Source: Hydractinia symbiolongicarpus
Taxonomy: Eukaryota > Cnidaria > Hydrozoa > Anthoathecata > Hydractiniidae
Length of the DNA: 64,000 nucleotides
NCBI RefSeq assembly: GCF_029227915.1
Contig: NC_079879.1
Location: 31,812,501-31,876,500, forward strand
Direction: 5' to 3'
Both the position numbers and the translations under genes were made by a program. Positions 23,901-36,432 of the stretch are shown here, in pieces. Numbering within the stretch: position 1 is the stretch's first letter; every line of letters begins with the position of its first letter. The notes under the pieces were generated by a model that did not search any database, was not told the origin of the DNA, and was given only the letters and a program-made list of their open reading frames with translations.

Positions 23901-24571
23901 AAAGTACCCAGGGAGTAAACTCATTTCCCGAACGATTTTTTAAATTATTTCTTCACCACTAAAACGCATAAGACTTGTAGTTTTCAAAAAAGTTTTCATT
24001 TTTGATGAGACGCTAAATAAAAGAAGTTTAATCGCTGGCAAACGAAAACCCACGATTTCCCGTAAATCCCGGGCTTGGCCCGTATAGTCAAAAGTATACA
24101 AAGAAAGTACCCAGGGAGTAAACTCATTTCCGGAACGATTCTTTAAATTATTTTTTCACCACTAAAACGCATGAGACTTGTAGTCTTTAAACTTGTTTTC
24201 ATTTTTGATGAGACGCTGAATAAAAGAAGTTTAATCACCGGCAAAGGAAAACCTGCGATTTCCCGTAAATCCCGGACTCGGCCTGTAAAGTCAAAAGTAT
24301 ACAAAGATAGTACCCAGGGTGTAAACTAATTTCCCAAACGATTTTTTAAATTATTATTTCACCACTAAAACGCATGAGGCTTGTAGTTTTCAAAAATGTT
24401 TTGATTTTTGATGAGACGCTGAATAAAAGAAGTTTAATCGCCGGCAAACGAAAACCTGCGATTTCCCGTAAATCCCGGACTCGGTCCGTATAGTGAAAAG
24501 TATACAAAGAAAGTACCCAGGGTGTAAACTCATTTCCCGAACGATTTTTTAAATTATTTTTTCACCACTAA
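20920..24571 (+). repeat. 18-mer higher-order unit (3,652 bp), copy 1
   Basis: It begins with the rare TTTTCATACTTG monomer, which recurs at about 24,588. Other landmarks shared with copy 2 at +3,652 bp are the TATATATTATC monomer (about 21098), AATCGTGGC (about 21393), GTGATTAAACTC (about 21680), AATCGCAGC (about 22002), AGAAATTTAATCG (about 22196) and GTCTTCAAATTTG (about 22358). The 4-mer ATTGC/ATAAG/GTCTTT/ACTTGTTTTTA is present twice (ATTGC junctions at 22857 and 23669). It lacks the three TTCAGAAATG/TTATC monomers found in the next copy. Confidence 0.88.
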
Positions 24572-27500
24572 AACGCATGAGACTTGTAGTTTTCATACTT
24601 GTTTTTATTTTTGATGAGACGCTGAATAAAAGAAGTTTAATCGCCGTCAAACGAAAACCCGCGATTCCCCGTAAATCCCGGGCTTGTCCCGTATAGTCGA
24701 ATGTATACAAAGAAAGTACCCTGTGAGTAAACTCATTTCCAGAACGATTTTATATATTATCTTTTCACCACTAAATTGCATGAGACTTGTAGTTTTTAAA
24801 AATGTTTTCATTTCTTATGAGACGCTGAATAAAAGAAGTTTAATCGCCGGCAAACGAAAACCTGCGATTTCCCGTAAATCCCAGACTCGGCCCGTATAGT
24901 CAAAGGTATACAAAGAAAATACCCAGGGAGTAAACTCATTTCCCGAACGATTTTTTAAATTATTATTTCACCACTAAACCCCATGAGACTTGTAGTTTTT
25001 AAAAATGTTTTCATTTTTGATGAGACGCTGAATAAAAGGAGTTTAATCGTGGCAAACGAAAACCCGCTATTTCCCGTAAATTCCAGGCTTGGCCCGTATA
25101 GTCAAAAGTATACAAAGAAAGTACCCAGGGAGTAAACTCATTTCCCGAACGAATTTTTATATTATTTTTTCACCACTAAAACGCATGAGACTTGTAGTTT
25201 TCAAACTTGTTTTTATTTTTGATGAGACGCTGAATAAAAGAAGTTTAATCGCCGTCAAACGAAAACCCGCGATTTCCCGTAAATCCCGGGCTTGTCCCGT
25301 ATAGTCGAATGTATACAAAGAAAGTACCCTGTGATTAAACTCTTTTCCAGAACGATTTTTCATATTATCTTTTCACCACTAAATTGCATGAGACTTGTAG
25401 TTTTCAAAAATGTTTTCATTTTTTATGAGACGCTGAATAAAAGAAGTTTAATCGCCGGCAAACGAAAACCTGCGATTTCCCGTAAATCCCAGACTCGGCC
25501 CGTATAGTCAAAGGTATACAAAGAAAATACCCAGGAAGTAAACTCATTTCCCGAACGATTTTTTAAATTATTATTTCACCACTAAACCCCATGAGACTTG
25601 TAGTTTTTAAAAATGTTTTCATTTTCGATGAGACGCTGAATAAAAGGAGTTTAATCGCAGCAAACGAAAACCCGCCATTTCCCGTAAACCCCGGACTCGG
25701 CCCGTATAGTCAAAAGTATACAAAGAAAGTACCCAGGAAGTAAACTCATTTCGCGAACGATTTTTCAAATTATTATTTCACCACTAAAGCCCATGAGACT
25801 TGTAGTTTTTAAAAATGTTTTCATTTTTGATGAGACGCTGAATAAAAGAAATTTAATCGCCGGCAAACGAAAACCCGCGACTTCCCGTAAATCCCGGGCT
25901 TGGCCCGTATAGTCAAAAGTATACAAAGAAAGTACCCAGGGAGTAAACTCATTTCCGGAACGATTCTTTAAATTATTTTTTCACCACTAAAACGCATGAG
26001 ACTTGTAGTCTTCAAATTTGTTTTCATTTTTGATGAGACACTGAATAAAAGAAGTTTAATCGCCGGCAAAGGAAAACCTGCGATTTCCCGTAAATCCCGG
26101 ACTCGGCCTGTAAAGTCAAAAGTATACAAAGATAGTACCCAGGGTGTAAACTCATTTCCCGAACGATTTTTTAAATTATTATTTCACCACTAAAACGCAT
26201 GAGACTTGTAGTTTTCAAAAATGTTTTCATTTTTGATAGGACGCTGAATAAAAGAAGTTTAATCGCCGGCAAACGAAAACCCGCAATTTCCCGTAAATCC
26301 CGGACTCGGCCCGTATAGTCAAAATTACACAAAGAAAGTACCCAGGGAGTAAACTCATTTCCCGAACGATTTTTTAAATTATTTTTTCACCACTAAAACG
26401 CATGAGACTTGTAGTTTTCAAACTTGTTTTTATTTTTGATGAGACGCTGAATAAAAGAAGTTTAATCGCCGTCAAACGAAAACCCGCGATTTCCCGTAAA
26501 TCCCGGGCTTGTCCCGTATAGTTGAATGTATACAAAGAAAGTACCCTGTGAGTAAACTCATTTCCAGAACGATTTTTTATATTATCTTTTCACCACTAAA
26601 TTGCATGAGACTTGTAGTTTTCAAAAATGTTTTCATTTTTTATGAGACGCTGAATAAAAGAAGTTTAATCGCCGGCAAACGAAAACCCGCGACTTCCCGC
26701 AATTCCCGGACTCGGCCCGTATAGTCAAAAGTATACGAAGAAAGTACCCAGGGAGTAAACTCATTTCCCGAACGATTTTTTAAATTATTTCTTCACCACT
26801 AAAACGCATAAGACTTGTAGTTTTCAAAAAAGTTTTCATTTTTGATGAGACGCTAAATAAAAGAAGTTTAATCGCTGGCAAACGAAAACCCACGATTTCC
26901 CGTAAATCCCGGGCTTGGCCCGTATAGTCAAAAGTATACAAAGAAAGTACCCAGGGAGTAAACTCATTTCCGGAACGATTCTTTAAATTATTTTTTCACC
27001 ACTAAAACGCATGAGACTTGTAGTCTTTAAACTTGTTTTCATTTTTGATGAGACGCTGAATAAAAGAAGTTTAATCACCGGCAAAGGAAAACCTGCGATT
27101 TCCCGTAAATCCCGGACTCGGCCTGTAAAGTCAAAAGTATACAAAGATAGTACCCAGGGTGTAAACTCATTTCCCGAACGATTTTTTAAATTATTATTTC
27201 ACCACTAAAACGCATGAGGCTTGTAGTTTTCAAAAATGTTTTGATTTTTGATGAGACGCTGAATAAAAGAAGTTTAATCGCCGTCAAACGAAAACCCGCG
27301 ATTTCCCGTAAATCCCGGGCTTGTCCCGTATAGTTGAATGTATACAAAGAAAGTACCCTGTGAGTAAACTCATTTCCAGAACGATTTTTTATATTATCTT
27401 TTCACCACTAAATTGCATGAGACTTGTAGTTTTCAAAAATGTTTTCATTTTTTATGAGACGCTGAATAAAAGAAGTTTAATCGCCGGCAAACGAAAACCC

Positions 27501-28834
27501 GCGACTTCCCGCAATTCCCGGACTCGGCCCGTATAGTCAAAAGTATACGAAGAAAGTACCCAGGGAGTAAACTCATTTCCCGAACGATTTTTTAAATTAT
27601 TTCTTCACCACTAAAACGCATAAGACTTGTAGTTTTCAAAAAAGTTTTCATTTTTGATGAGACGCTAAATAAAAGAAGTTTAATCGCTGGCAAACGAAAA
27701 CCCACGATTTCCCGTAAATCCCGGGCTTGGCCCGTATAGTCAAAAGTATACAAAGAAAGTACCCAGGGAGTAAACTCATTTCCGGAACGATTCTTTAAAT
27801 TATTTTTTCACCACTAAAACGCATGAGACTTGTAGTCTTTAAACTTGTTTTCATTTTTGATGAGACGCTGAATAAAAGAAGTTTAATCACCGGCAAAGGA
27901 AAACCTGCGATTTCCCGTAAATCCCGGACTCGGCCTGTAAAGTCAAAAGTATACAAAGATAGTACCCAGGGTGTAAACTCATTTCCCGAACGATTTTTTA
28001 AATTATTATTTCACCACTAAAACGCATGAGGCTTGTAGTTTTCAAAAATGTTTTGATTTTTGATGAGACGCTGAATAAAAGAAGTTTAATCGCCGGCAAA
28101 CGAAAACCTGCGATTTCCCGTAAATCCCGGACTCGGTCCGTATAGTGAAAAGTATACAAAGAAAGTACCCAGGGTGTAAACTCATTTCCCGAACGATTTT
28201 TTAAATTATTTTTTCACCACTAAAACGCATGAGACTTGTAGTTTTCAGAAATGTTTTCATTTTTGATGAGACGCTGAATAAAAGAAGTTTAATCGCCCGC
28301 AAACGAAAACCTGCGATTTCCCGTAAATCCCGGACTCGGTCCGTATAGTGAAAAGTATACAAAGAAAGTACCCAGGGTGTAAACTCATTTCCCGAACGAT
28401 TTTTTAAATTATTTTTTCACCACTAAAACGCATGAGACTTGTAGTTTTCAGAAATGTTTTCATTTTTGATGAGACGCTTAATGAAAGTGGTTTAATCGCC
28501 GGCAAACGAAAACCCGCGATTTCCCGTAAATCCCGGGCTGGGCCCGTATAGTCGAATGTATACAAAGAAAGTACCCTGTGAGTAAACTCATTTCCAAAAC
28601 GATTTTTTAAATTATCTTTTCACTACTAAAACGCATGAGACTTGTAGTTATCAAAAATGTTTTCATTTTTGATGAGACACTGAATAAAAGAAGTTTAATC
28701 GCCGGCAAACGAAAATCCGCTATTTTCCGTAAATCCCAGGCTTGGCCCGTATAGTCAAAAGTATACAAAGAAAGTACCCAGGGAGTAAACTCATTTCCCC
28801 CACGCGTTTTTTCATATTATTTTTTCACCACTAA
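24572..28834 (+). repeat. 21-mer higher-order unit (4,263 bp), copy 2
   Basis: It starts with the TTTTCATACTTG monomer and follows copy 1 closely for about 3.65 kb, with scattered single-base differences (TTTTCGATG near 25624, AATTCCAGG near 25080). It then adds three monomers (28.22-28.83 kb: two TTCAGAAATG, one TTATCAAAAATG) that match 20.31-20.92 kb. The 4-mer duplication is also present (ATTGC junctions 26509 and 27321), but its junction monomer at about 27216 is a hybrid unlike that of copy 1. Confidence 0.88.
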
Positions 28835-30568
28835 AACGCATGAGACTTGTAGTTTTCATACTTGTTTTTATTTTTGATGAGACGCTGAATAAAAGAAGTT
28901 TAATCGCCGTCAAACGAAAACCCGCGATTCCCCGTAAATCCCGGGCTTGTCCCGTATAGTCGAATGTATACAAAGAAAGTACCCTGTGAGTAAACTCATT
29001 TCCAGAACGATTTTATATATTATCTTTTCACCACTAAATTGCATGAGACTTGTAGTTTTTAAAAATGTTTTCATTTCTTATGAGACGCTGAATAAAAGAA
29101 GTTTAATCGCCGGCAAACGAAAACCTGCGATTTCCCGTAAATCCCAGACTCGGCCCGTATAGTCAAAGGTATACAAAGAAAATACCCAGGGAGTAAACTC
29201 ATTTCCCGAACGATTTTTTAAATTATTATTTCACCACTAAACCCCATGAGACTTGTAGTTTTTAAAAATGTTTTCATTTTTGATGAGACGCTGAATAAAA
29301 GGAGTTTAATCGTGGCAAACGAAAACTCGCTATTTCCCGTAAATCCCAGGCTTGGCCCGTATAGTCAAAAGTATACAAAGAAAGTACCCAGGGAGTAAAC
29401 TCATTTCCCGAACGAATTTTTATATTATTTTTTCACCACTAAAACGCATGAGACTTGTAGTTTTCAAACTTGTTTTTATTTTTGATGAGACGCTGAATAA
29501 AAGAAGTTTAATCGCCGTCAAACGAAAACCCGCGATTTCCCGTAAATCCCGGGCTTGTCCCGTATAGTCGAATGTATACAAAGAAAGTACCCTGTGATTA
29601 AACTCTTTTCCAGAACGATTTTTCATATTATCTTTTCACCACTAAATTGCATGAGACTTGTAGTTTTCAAAAATGTTTTCATTTTTTATGAGACGCTGAA
29701 TAAAAGAAGTTTAATCGCCGGCAAACGAAAACCTGCGATTTCCCGTAAATCCCAGACTCGGCCCGTATAGTCAAAGGTATACAAAGAAAATACCCAGGAA
29801 GTAAACTCATTTCCCGAACGATTTTTTAAATTATTATTTCACCACTAAACCCCATGAGACTTGTAGTTTTTAAAAATGTTTTCATTTTTGATGAGACGCT
29901 GAATAAAAGGAGTTTAATCGCAGCAAACGAAAACCCGCCATTTCCCGTAAACCCCGGACTCGGCCCGTATAGTCAAAAGTATACAAAGAAAGTACCCAGG
30001 AAGTAAACTCATTTCGCGAACGATTTTTCAAATTATTATTTCACCACTAAAGCCCATGAGACTTGTAGTTTTTAAAAATGTTTTCATTTTTGATGAGACG
30101 CTGAATAAAAGAAATTTAATCGCCGGCAAACGAAAACCCGCGACTTCCCGTAAATCCCGGGCTTGGCCCGTATAGTCAAAAGTATACAAAGAAAGTACCC
30201 AGGGAGTAAACTCATTTCCGGAACGATTCTTTAAATTATTTTTTCACCACTAAAACGCATGAGACTTGTAGTCTTCAAATTTGTTTTCATTTTTGATGAG
30301 ACACTGAATAAAAGAAGTTTAATCGCCGGCAAAGGAAAACCTGCGATTTCCCGTAAATCCCGGACTCGGCCTGTAAAGTCAAAAGTATACAAAGATAGTA
30401 CCCAGGGTGTAAACTCATTTCCCGAACGATTTTTTAAATTATTATTTCACCACTAAAACGCATGAGACTTGTAGTTTTCAAAAATGTTTTCATTTTTGAT
30501 GAGACGCTGAATAAAAGAAGTTTAATCGCCGTCAAACGAAAACCCGCGATTCCCCGTAAATCCCGGGC
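28835..30568 (+). repeat. Copy 3 of the unit, truncated to its first ~8 monomers
   Basis: It opens with the TTTTCATACTTG monomer and repeats the TATATATTATC, AATCGTGGC, GTGATTAAACTC, AATCGCAGC, AGAAATTTAATCG and GTCTTCAAATTTG landmarks. After the GTCTTCAAATTTG monomer (30259) it jumps back through a hybrid monomer (about 30463) that leads into GCCGTCAAACG, GATTCCCCG and GTATAATCGAATG. A new round of the same eight monomers begins there. Confidence 0.85.
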
Positions 30569-32596
30569 TTGTCCCGTATAATCGAATGTATACAAAGAAA
30601 GTACCATGTGAGTAAACTCATTTCCAGAACGATTTTATATATTATCTTTTCACCACTAAATTGCATGAGACTTGTAGTTTTTAAAAATGTTTTCATTTCT
30701 TATGAGACGCTGAATAAAAGAAGTTTAATCGCCGGCAAACGAAAACCTGCGATTTCCCGTAAATCCCAGACTCGGCCCGTATAGTCAAAGGTATACAAAG
30801 AAAATACCCAGGGAGTAAACTCATTTCCCGAACGATTTTTTAAATTATTATTTCACCACTAAACCCCATGAGACTTGTAGTTTTTAAAAATGTTTTCATT
30901 TTTGATGAGACGCTGAATAAAAGGAGTTTAATCGTGGCAAACGAAAACCCGCTATTTCCCGTAAATCCCAGGCTTGGCCCGTATAGTCAAAAGTATACAA
31001 AGAAAGTACCCAGGGAGTAAACTCATTTCCCGAACGAATTTTTATATTATTTTTTCACCACTAAAACGCATGAGACTTGTAGTTTTCAAACTTGTTTTTA
31101 TTTTTGATGAGACGCTGAATAAAAGAAGTTTAATCGCCGTCAAACGAAAACCCGCGATTTCCCGTAAATCCCGGGCTTGTCCCGTATAGTCGAATGTATA
31201 CAAAGAAAGTACCCTGTGATTAAACTCTTTTCCAGAACGATTTTTCATATTATCTTTTCACCACTAAATTGCATGAGACTTGTAGTTTTCAAAAATGTTT
31301 TCATTTTTTATGAGACGCTGAATAAAAGAAGTTTAATCGCCGGCAAACGAAAACCTGCGATTTCCCGTAAACCCCGGACTCGGCCCGTATAGTCAAAAGT
31401 ATACAAAGAAAGTACCCAGGAAGTAAACTCATTTCGCGAACGATTTTTCAAATTATTATTTCACCACTAAAGCCCATGAGACTTGTAGTTTTTAAAAATG
31501 TTTTCATTTTTGATGAGACGCTGAATAAAAGAAATTTAATCGCCGGCAAACGAAAACCCGCGACTTCCCGTAAATCCCGGGCTTGGCCCGTATAGTCAAA
31601 AGTATACAAAGAAAGTACCCAGGGAGTAAACTCATTTCCGGAACGATTCTTTAAATTATCTTTTCACCACTAAATTGCATGAGACTTGTAGTTTTCAAAA
31701 ATGTTTTCATTTTTTATGAGACGCTGAATAAAAGAAGTTTAATCGCCGGCAAACGAAAACCTGCGATTTCCCGTAAATCCCAGACTCGGCCCGTATAGTC
31801 AAAGGTATACAAAGAAAATACCCAGGAAGTAAAATCATTTCCCGAACGATTTTTTAAATTATTATTTCACCACTAAACCCCATGAGACTTGTAGTTTTTA
31901 AAAATGTTTTCATTTTTGATGAGACGCTGAATAAAAGGAGTTTAATCGCAGCAAACGAAAACCCGCCATTTCCCGTAAACCCCGGACTCGGCCCGTATAG
32001 TCAAAAGTATACAAAGAAAGTACCCAGGAAGTAAACTCATTTCGCGAACGATTTTTCAAATTATTATTTCACCACTAAAGCCCATGAGACTTGTAGTTTT
32101 TAAAAATGTTTTCATTTTTGATGAGACGCTGAATAAAAGAAATTTAATCGCCGGCAAACGAAAACCCGCGACTTCCCGTAAATCCCGGGCTTGGCCCGTA
32201 TAGTCAAAAGTATACAAAGAAAGTACCCAGGGAGTAAACTCATTTCCGGAACGATTCTTTAAATTATTTTTTCACCACTAAAACGCATGAGACTTGTAGT
32301 CTTCAAATTTGTTTTCATTTTTGATGAGACACTGAATAAAAGAAGTTTAATCGCCGGCAAAGGAAAACCTGCGATTTCCCGTAAATCCCGGACTCGGCCT
32401 GTAAAGTCAAAAGTATACAAAGATAGTACCCAGGGTGTAAACTCATTTCCCGAACAATTTTTTAAATTATTATTTCACCACTAAAACGCATGAGACTTGT
32501 AGTTTTCAAAAATGTTTTCATTTTTGATGAGACGCTGAATAAAAGAAGTTTAATCGCCGTCAAACGAAAACCCGCGATTCCCCGTAAATCCCGGGC
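30569..32596 (+). repeat. 10-mer version of the 8-mer unit (2,028 bp)
   Basis: It starts with the variant GTATAATCGAATG and GTACCATGTGAG, shared only with the next unit. It is 406 bp longer than its neighbours because two monomers are duplicated. The ATTGC monomer at about 31265 passes through a hybrid (GTAAACCCCGG after the ATTGC left half) into the GCCC monomer. A second hybrid (TTCTTTAAATTATC then TTTTCACCACTAAATTGC, about 31650-31680) re-enters the ATTGC type. Confidence 0.85.
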
Positions 32597-34218
32597 TTGT
32601 CCCGTATAATCGAATGTATACAAAGAAAGTACCATGTGAGTAAACTCATTTCCAGAACGATTTTATATATTATCTTTTCACCACTAAATTGCATGAGACT
32701 TGTAGTTTTTAAAAATGTTTTCATTTCTTATGAGACGCTGAATAAAAGAAGTTTAATCGCCGGCAAACGAAAACCTGCGATTTCCCGTAAATCCCAGACT
32801 CGGCCCGTATAGTCAAAGGTATACAAAGAAAATACCCAGGGAGTAAACTCATTTCCCGAACGATTTTTTAAATTAGTATTTCACCACTAAACCCCATGAG
32901 ACTTGTAGTTTTTAAAAATGTTTTCATTTTTGATGAGACGCTGAATAAAAGGAGTTTAATCGTGGCAAACGAAAACCCGCTATTTCCCGTAAATCCCAGG
33001 CTTGGCCCGTATAGTCAAAAGTATACAAAGAAAGTACCCAGGGAGTAAACTCATTTCCCGAACGAATTTTTATATTATTTTTTCACCACTAAAACGCATG
33101 AGACTTGTAGTTTTCAAACTTGTTTTTATTTTTGATGAGACGCTGAATAAAAGAAGTTTAATCGCCGTCAAACGAAAACCCGCGATTTCCCGTAAATCCC
33201 GGGCTTGTCCCGTATAGTCGAATGTATACAAAGAAAGTACCCTGTGATTAAACTCTTTTCCAGAACGATTTTTCATATTATCTTTTCACCACTAAATTGC
33301 ATGAGACTTGTAGTTTTCAAAAATGTTTTCATTTTTTATGAGACGCTGAATAAAAGAAGTTTAATCGCCGGCAAACGAAAACCTGCGATTTCCCGTAAAT
33401 CCCAGACTCGGCCCGTATATTCAAAGGTATACAAAGAAAATACCCAGGAAGTAAACTCATTTCCCGAACGATTTTTTAAATTATTATTTCACCACTAAAC
33501 CCCATGAGACTTGTAGTTTTTAAAAATGTTTTCATTTTTGATGAGACGCTGAATAAAAGGAGTTTAATCGCAGCAAACGAAAACTCGCCATTTCCCGTAA
33601 ACCCCGGACTCGGCCCGTATAGTCAAAAGTATACAAAGAAAGTACCCAGGAAGTAAACTCATTTCGCGAACGATTTTTCAAATTATTATTTCACCACTAA
33701 AGCCCATGAGACTTGTAGTTTTTAAAAATGTTTTCATTTTTGATGAGACGCTGAATAAAAGAAATTTAATCGCCGGCAAACGAAAACCCGCGACTTCCCG
33801 TAAATCCCGGGCTTGGCCCGTATAGTCAAAAGTATACAAAGAAAGTACCCAGGGAGTAAACTCATTTCCGGAACGATTCTTTAAATTATTTTTTCACCAC
33901 TAAAACGCATGAGACTTGTAGTCTTCAAATTTGTTTTCATTTTTGATGAGACACTGAATAAAAGAAGTTTAATCGCCGGCAAAGGAAAACCTGCGATTTC
34001 CCGTAAATCCCGGACTCGGCCTGTAAAGTCAAAAGTATACAAAGATAGTACCCAGGGTGTAAACTCATTTCCCGAACGATTTTTTAAATTATTATTTCAC
34101 CACTAAAACGCATGAGACTTGTAGTTTTCAAAAATGTTTTCATTTTTGATGAGACGCTGAATAAAAGAAGTTTAATCGCCGGCAAACGAAAACCTGCGAT
34201 TTCCCGTAAATCCCGGAC
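32597..34218 (+). repeat. 8-mer unit (1,622 bp), third of the series
   Basis: It shares GTATAATCGAATG and GTACCATGTGAG with the preceding unit but lacks that unit's 2-mer insertion. It carries a private base change at 33420 that turns the usual GTATAG into GTATAT. It ends in a CAAAAATG monomer followed by a GGTCCGTATAGTG monomer that leaves the HOR. Confidence 0.85.
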
Positions 34219-34404
34219 TCGGTCCGTATAGTGAAAAGTATACAAAGAAAGTACCCAGGGTGTAAACTCATTTCCCGAACGATTTTTTAAATTATTATTT
34301 CACCACTGAAGCCCATGAGACTTGTAGTTTTTAAAAATGTTTTCATTTTTGATGAGAGGCTGTATAAAAGAAGTTTAATCGCCGGCAAACGAAAACCCGC
34401 CATT

Positions 34405-36432
34405 TCCCGTAAATCCCGGGCTTGGCCCGTATAGTCAAAAGTATACAAAGAAAGTACCCAGGGAGTAAACTCATTTCCCGAACGAATTTTTATATTATTT
34501 TTTCACCACTGAAACGCATGAGACTTGTAGTTTTCAAAAATGTTTACATTTTTGATAGGACGCTGAATAAAAGAAGTTTAATCGCCGGCAAACGAAAACC
34601 CGCGATTTCCCGAAAATCCCGGGCTTGACCCGTATAGTTGAATGTATTAAAAGAAAGTACCCAAGGAGTAAACTGATTTCCCGAACGTTTTTTTAAATTA
34701 TTTCTGCACCACTAGAACGAATGAGACTTGTAGTTTTCAAAAATGTTTTCATTTTTGATAGGACGCTGAATAAAAGAAGTTTAATCGCCGGCAAACGAAA
34801 ACCTGCGATTTCCCGTAAATCCCGGACTCGGCCCGTATAGTCAAAAGTACACAAAGAAAGTGCCCAGGGAGTAAACTCATTTCCCGAACGATTTTTTAAA
34901 CTATTTTTTTACCACTAAAACGCATGAGACTTGTAGTTTTCAAAAATGTTTTCATTTTTGATGAGACGCTTAATGAAAGAGGTTTAATCGCCGGAAAACG
35001 AAAACCAGCGATTTCCCCTAAATCCCGGGCTTGGCCCGTATAGTCGAATGTATACAAAGAAAGTACCCTGTGAGTAAACTCATTTCCACAACGGTTTTTT
35101 AAATTATTTTTTCACCACTAAAACGCATAGGACTTGTAGTTTTCAAAAATGTTTTCATTTTTGATGAGACGCTGAATAAAAGAAGTTTAATCGCCGGCAA
35201 ACGAAACCCGTGATTTGCCGTAAATCCCGGGCTCAGCCCGTATAGTCAAAAGAATACAAAGAAAGTACCCAAGGAGTAAACTCATTCTCCGAACGATTTT
35301 TTAAATTATTTTTTCACCACTAAAACGCATGAGACTTGTAGTTTTCAGAAATGTTTTCATTTTTGATGAGACACTGAATAAAAGAAGTTTAATCGCCGGC
35401 AAACGAAAACCCGCCATTTCCCGTAAATCCCGGGCTTGGCCCGTATAGTCAAAAGTATACAAAGAAAGTACCCAGGGAGTAAACTCATTTCCCGAACGAA
35501 TTTTTATATTATTTTTTCACCACTAAAACGCATGAGACTTGTAGTTTTCAAAAATGTTTACATTTTTGATAGGACGCTGAATAAAAGAAGTTTAATCGCC
35601 GGCAAACGAAAACCCGCGATTTCCCGTAAATCCCGGGCTTGACACGTATAGTTGAATGTATTAAAAGAAAGTACCCAAGGAGTAAACTGATTTCCCGAAC
35701 GTTTTTTTAAATTATTTCTGCACCACTAGAACGAATGAGACTTGTAGTTTTCAAAATTGTTTTCATTTTTGATAGGACGCTGAATAAAAGAAGTTTAATC
35801 GCCGGCAAACGAAAACCCGCGATTTCCCGTAAATCCCGGACTCGGCCCGTATAGTCAAAAGTACACAAAGAAAGTGCCCAGGGAGTAAACTCATTTCCCG
35901 AACGATTTTTTAAACTATTTTTTTACCACTAAAACGCATGAGACTTGTAGTTTTCAAAAATGTTTTCATTTTTGATGAGACGCTTAATGAAAGAGGTTTA
36001 ATCGCCGGAAAACGAAAACCAGCGATTTCCCCTAAATCCCGGGCTTGGCCCGTATAGTCGAATGTATACAAAGAAAGTACCCTGTGAGTAAACTCATTTC
36101 CACAACGGTTTTTTAAATTATTTTTTCACCACTAAAACGCATAGGACTTGTAGTTTTCAAAAATGTTTTCATTTTTGATGAGACGCTGAATAAAAGAAGT
36201 TTATTCGCCGGCAAACGAAACCCGTGATTTCCCGTAAAAACCGGGCTCGGCCCGTATAGTCAAAAGTATACAAAGAAAGTACCTAAGGAGTAAACTCATT
36301 TCCCGAACGATTTTTTAAATTATTTTTTCACCACTAAAACGCATGAAACTTGTAGTTTTCAAACTTGTTTTAATTTTTGATGAGACGCTGAATAACAGAA
36401 GTTTAATCGCCGTCAAACGAAAACCCGCGATT
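34405..36432 (+). repeat. Tandem duplication of a 5-mer (2 x ~1,014 bp)
   Basis: The TTGGCCCGTATAGTCAAAAG junctions at 34422 and 35436 are 1,014 bp apart. Following landmarks also repeat at that distance: TGTTTACATTTTTGATAGG, GTATTAAAAGAAAG, the CTGCACCACTAGAACG monomer, GCCGGAAAACG with CCAGCGATTTCCCC, and CGAAACCCGTGATTT. The single-base gap that removes one A from CGAAAACCCG is shared by both copies (about 35205 and 36218). Confidence 0.85.

Noticed and set aside
35015-35030. CCCCTAAATCCC in several monomers resembles the plant-type telomere unit CCCTAAA.
   Set aside because: Only one unit per monomer, produced by a G to C change in the normal CCCGTAAATCCC. There is no tandem of perfect 7-mers, so it is not interstitial telomere DNA.
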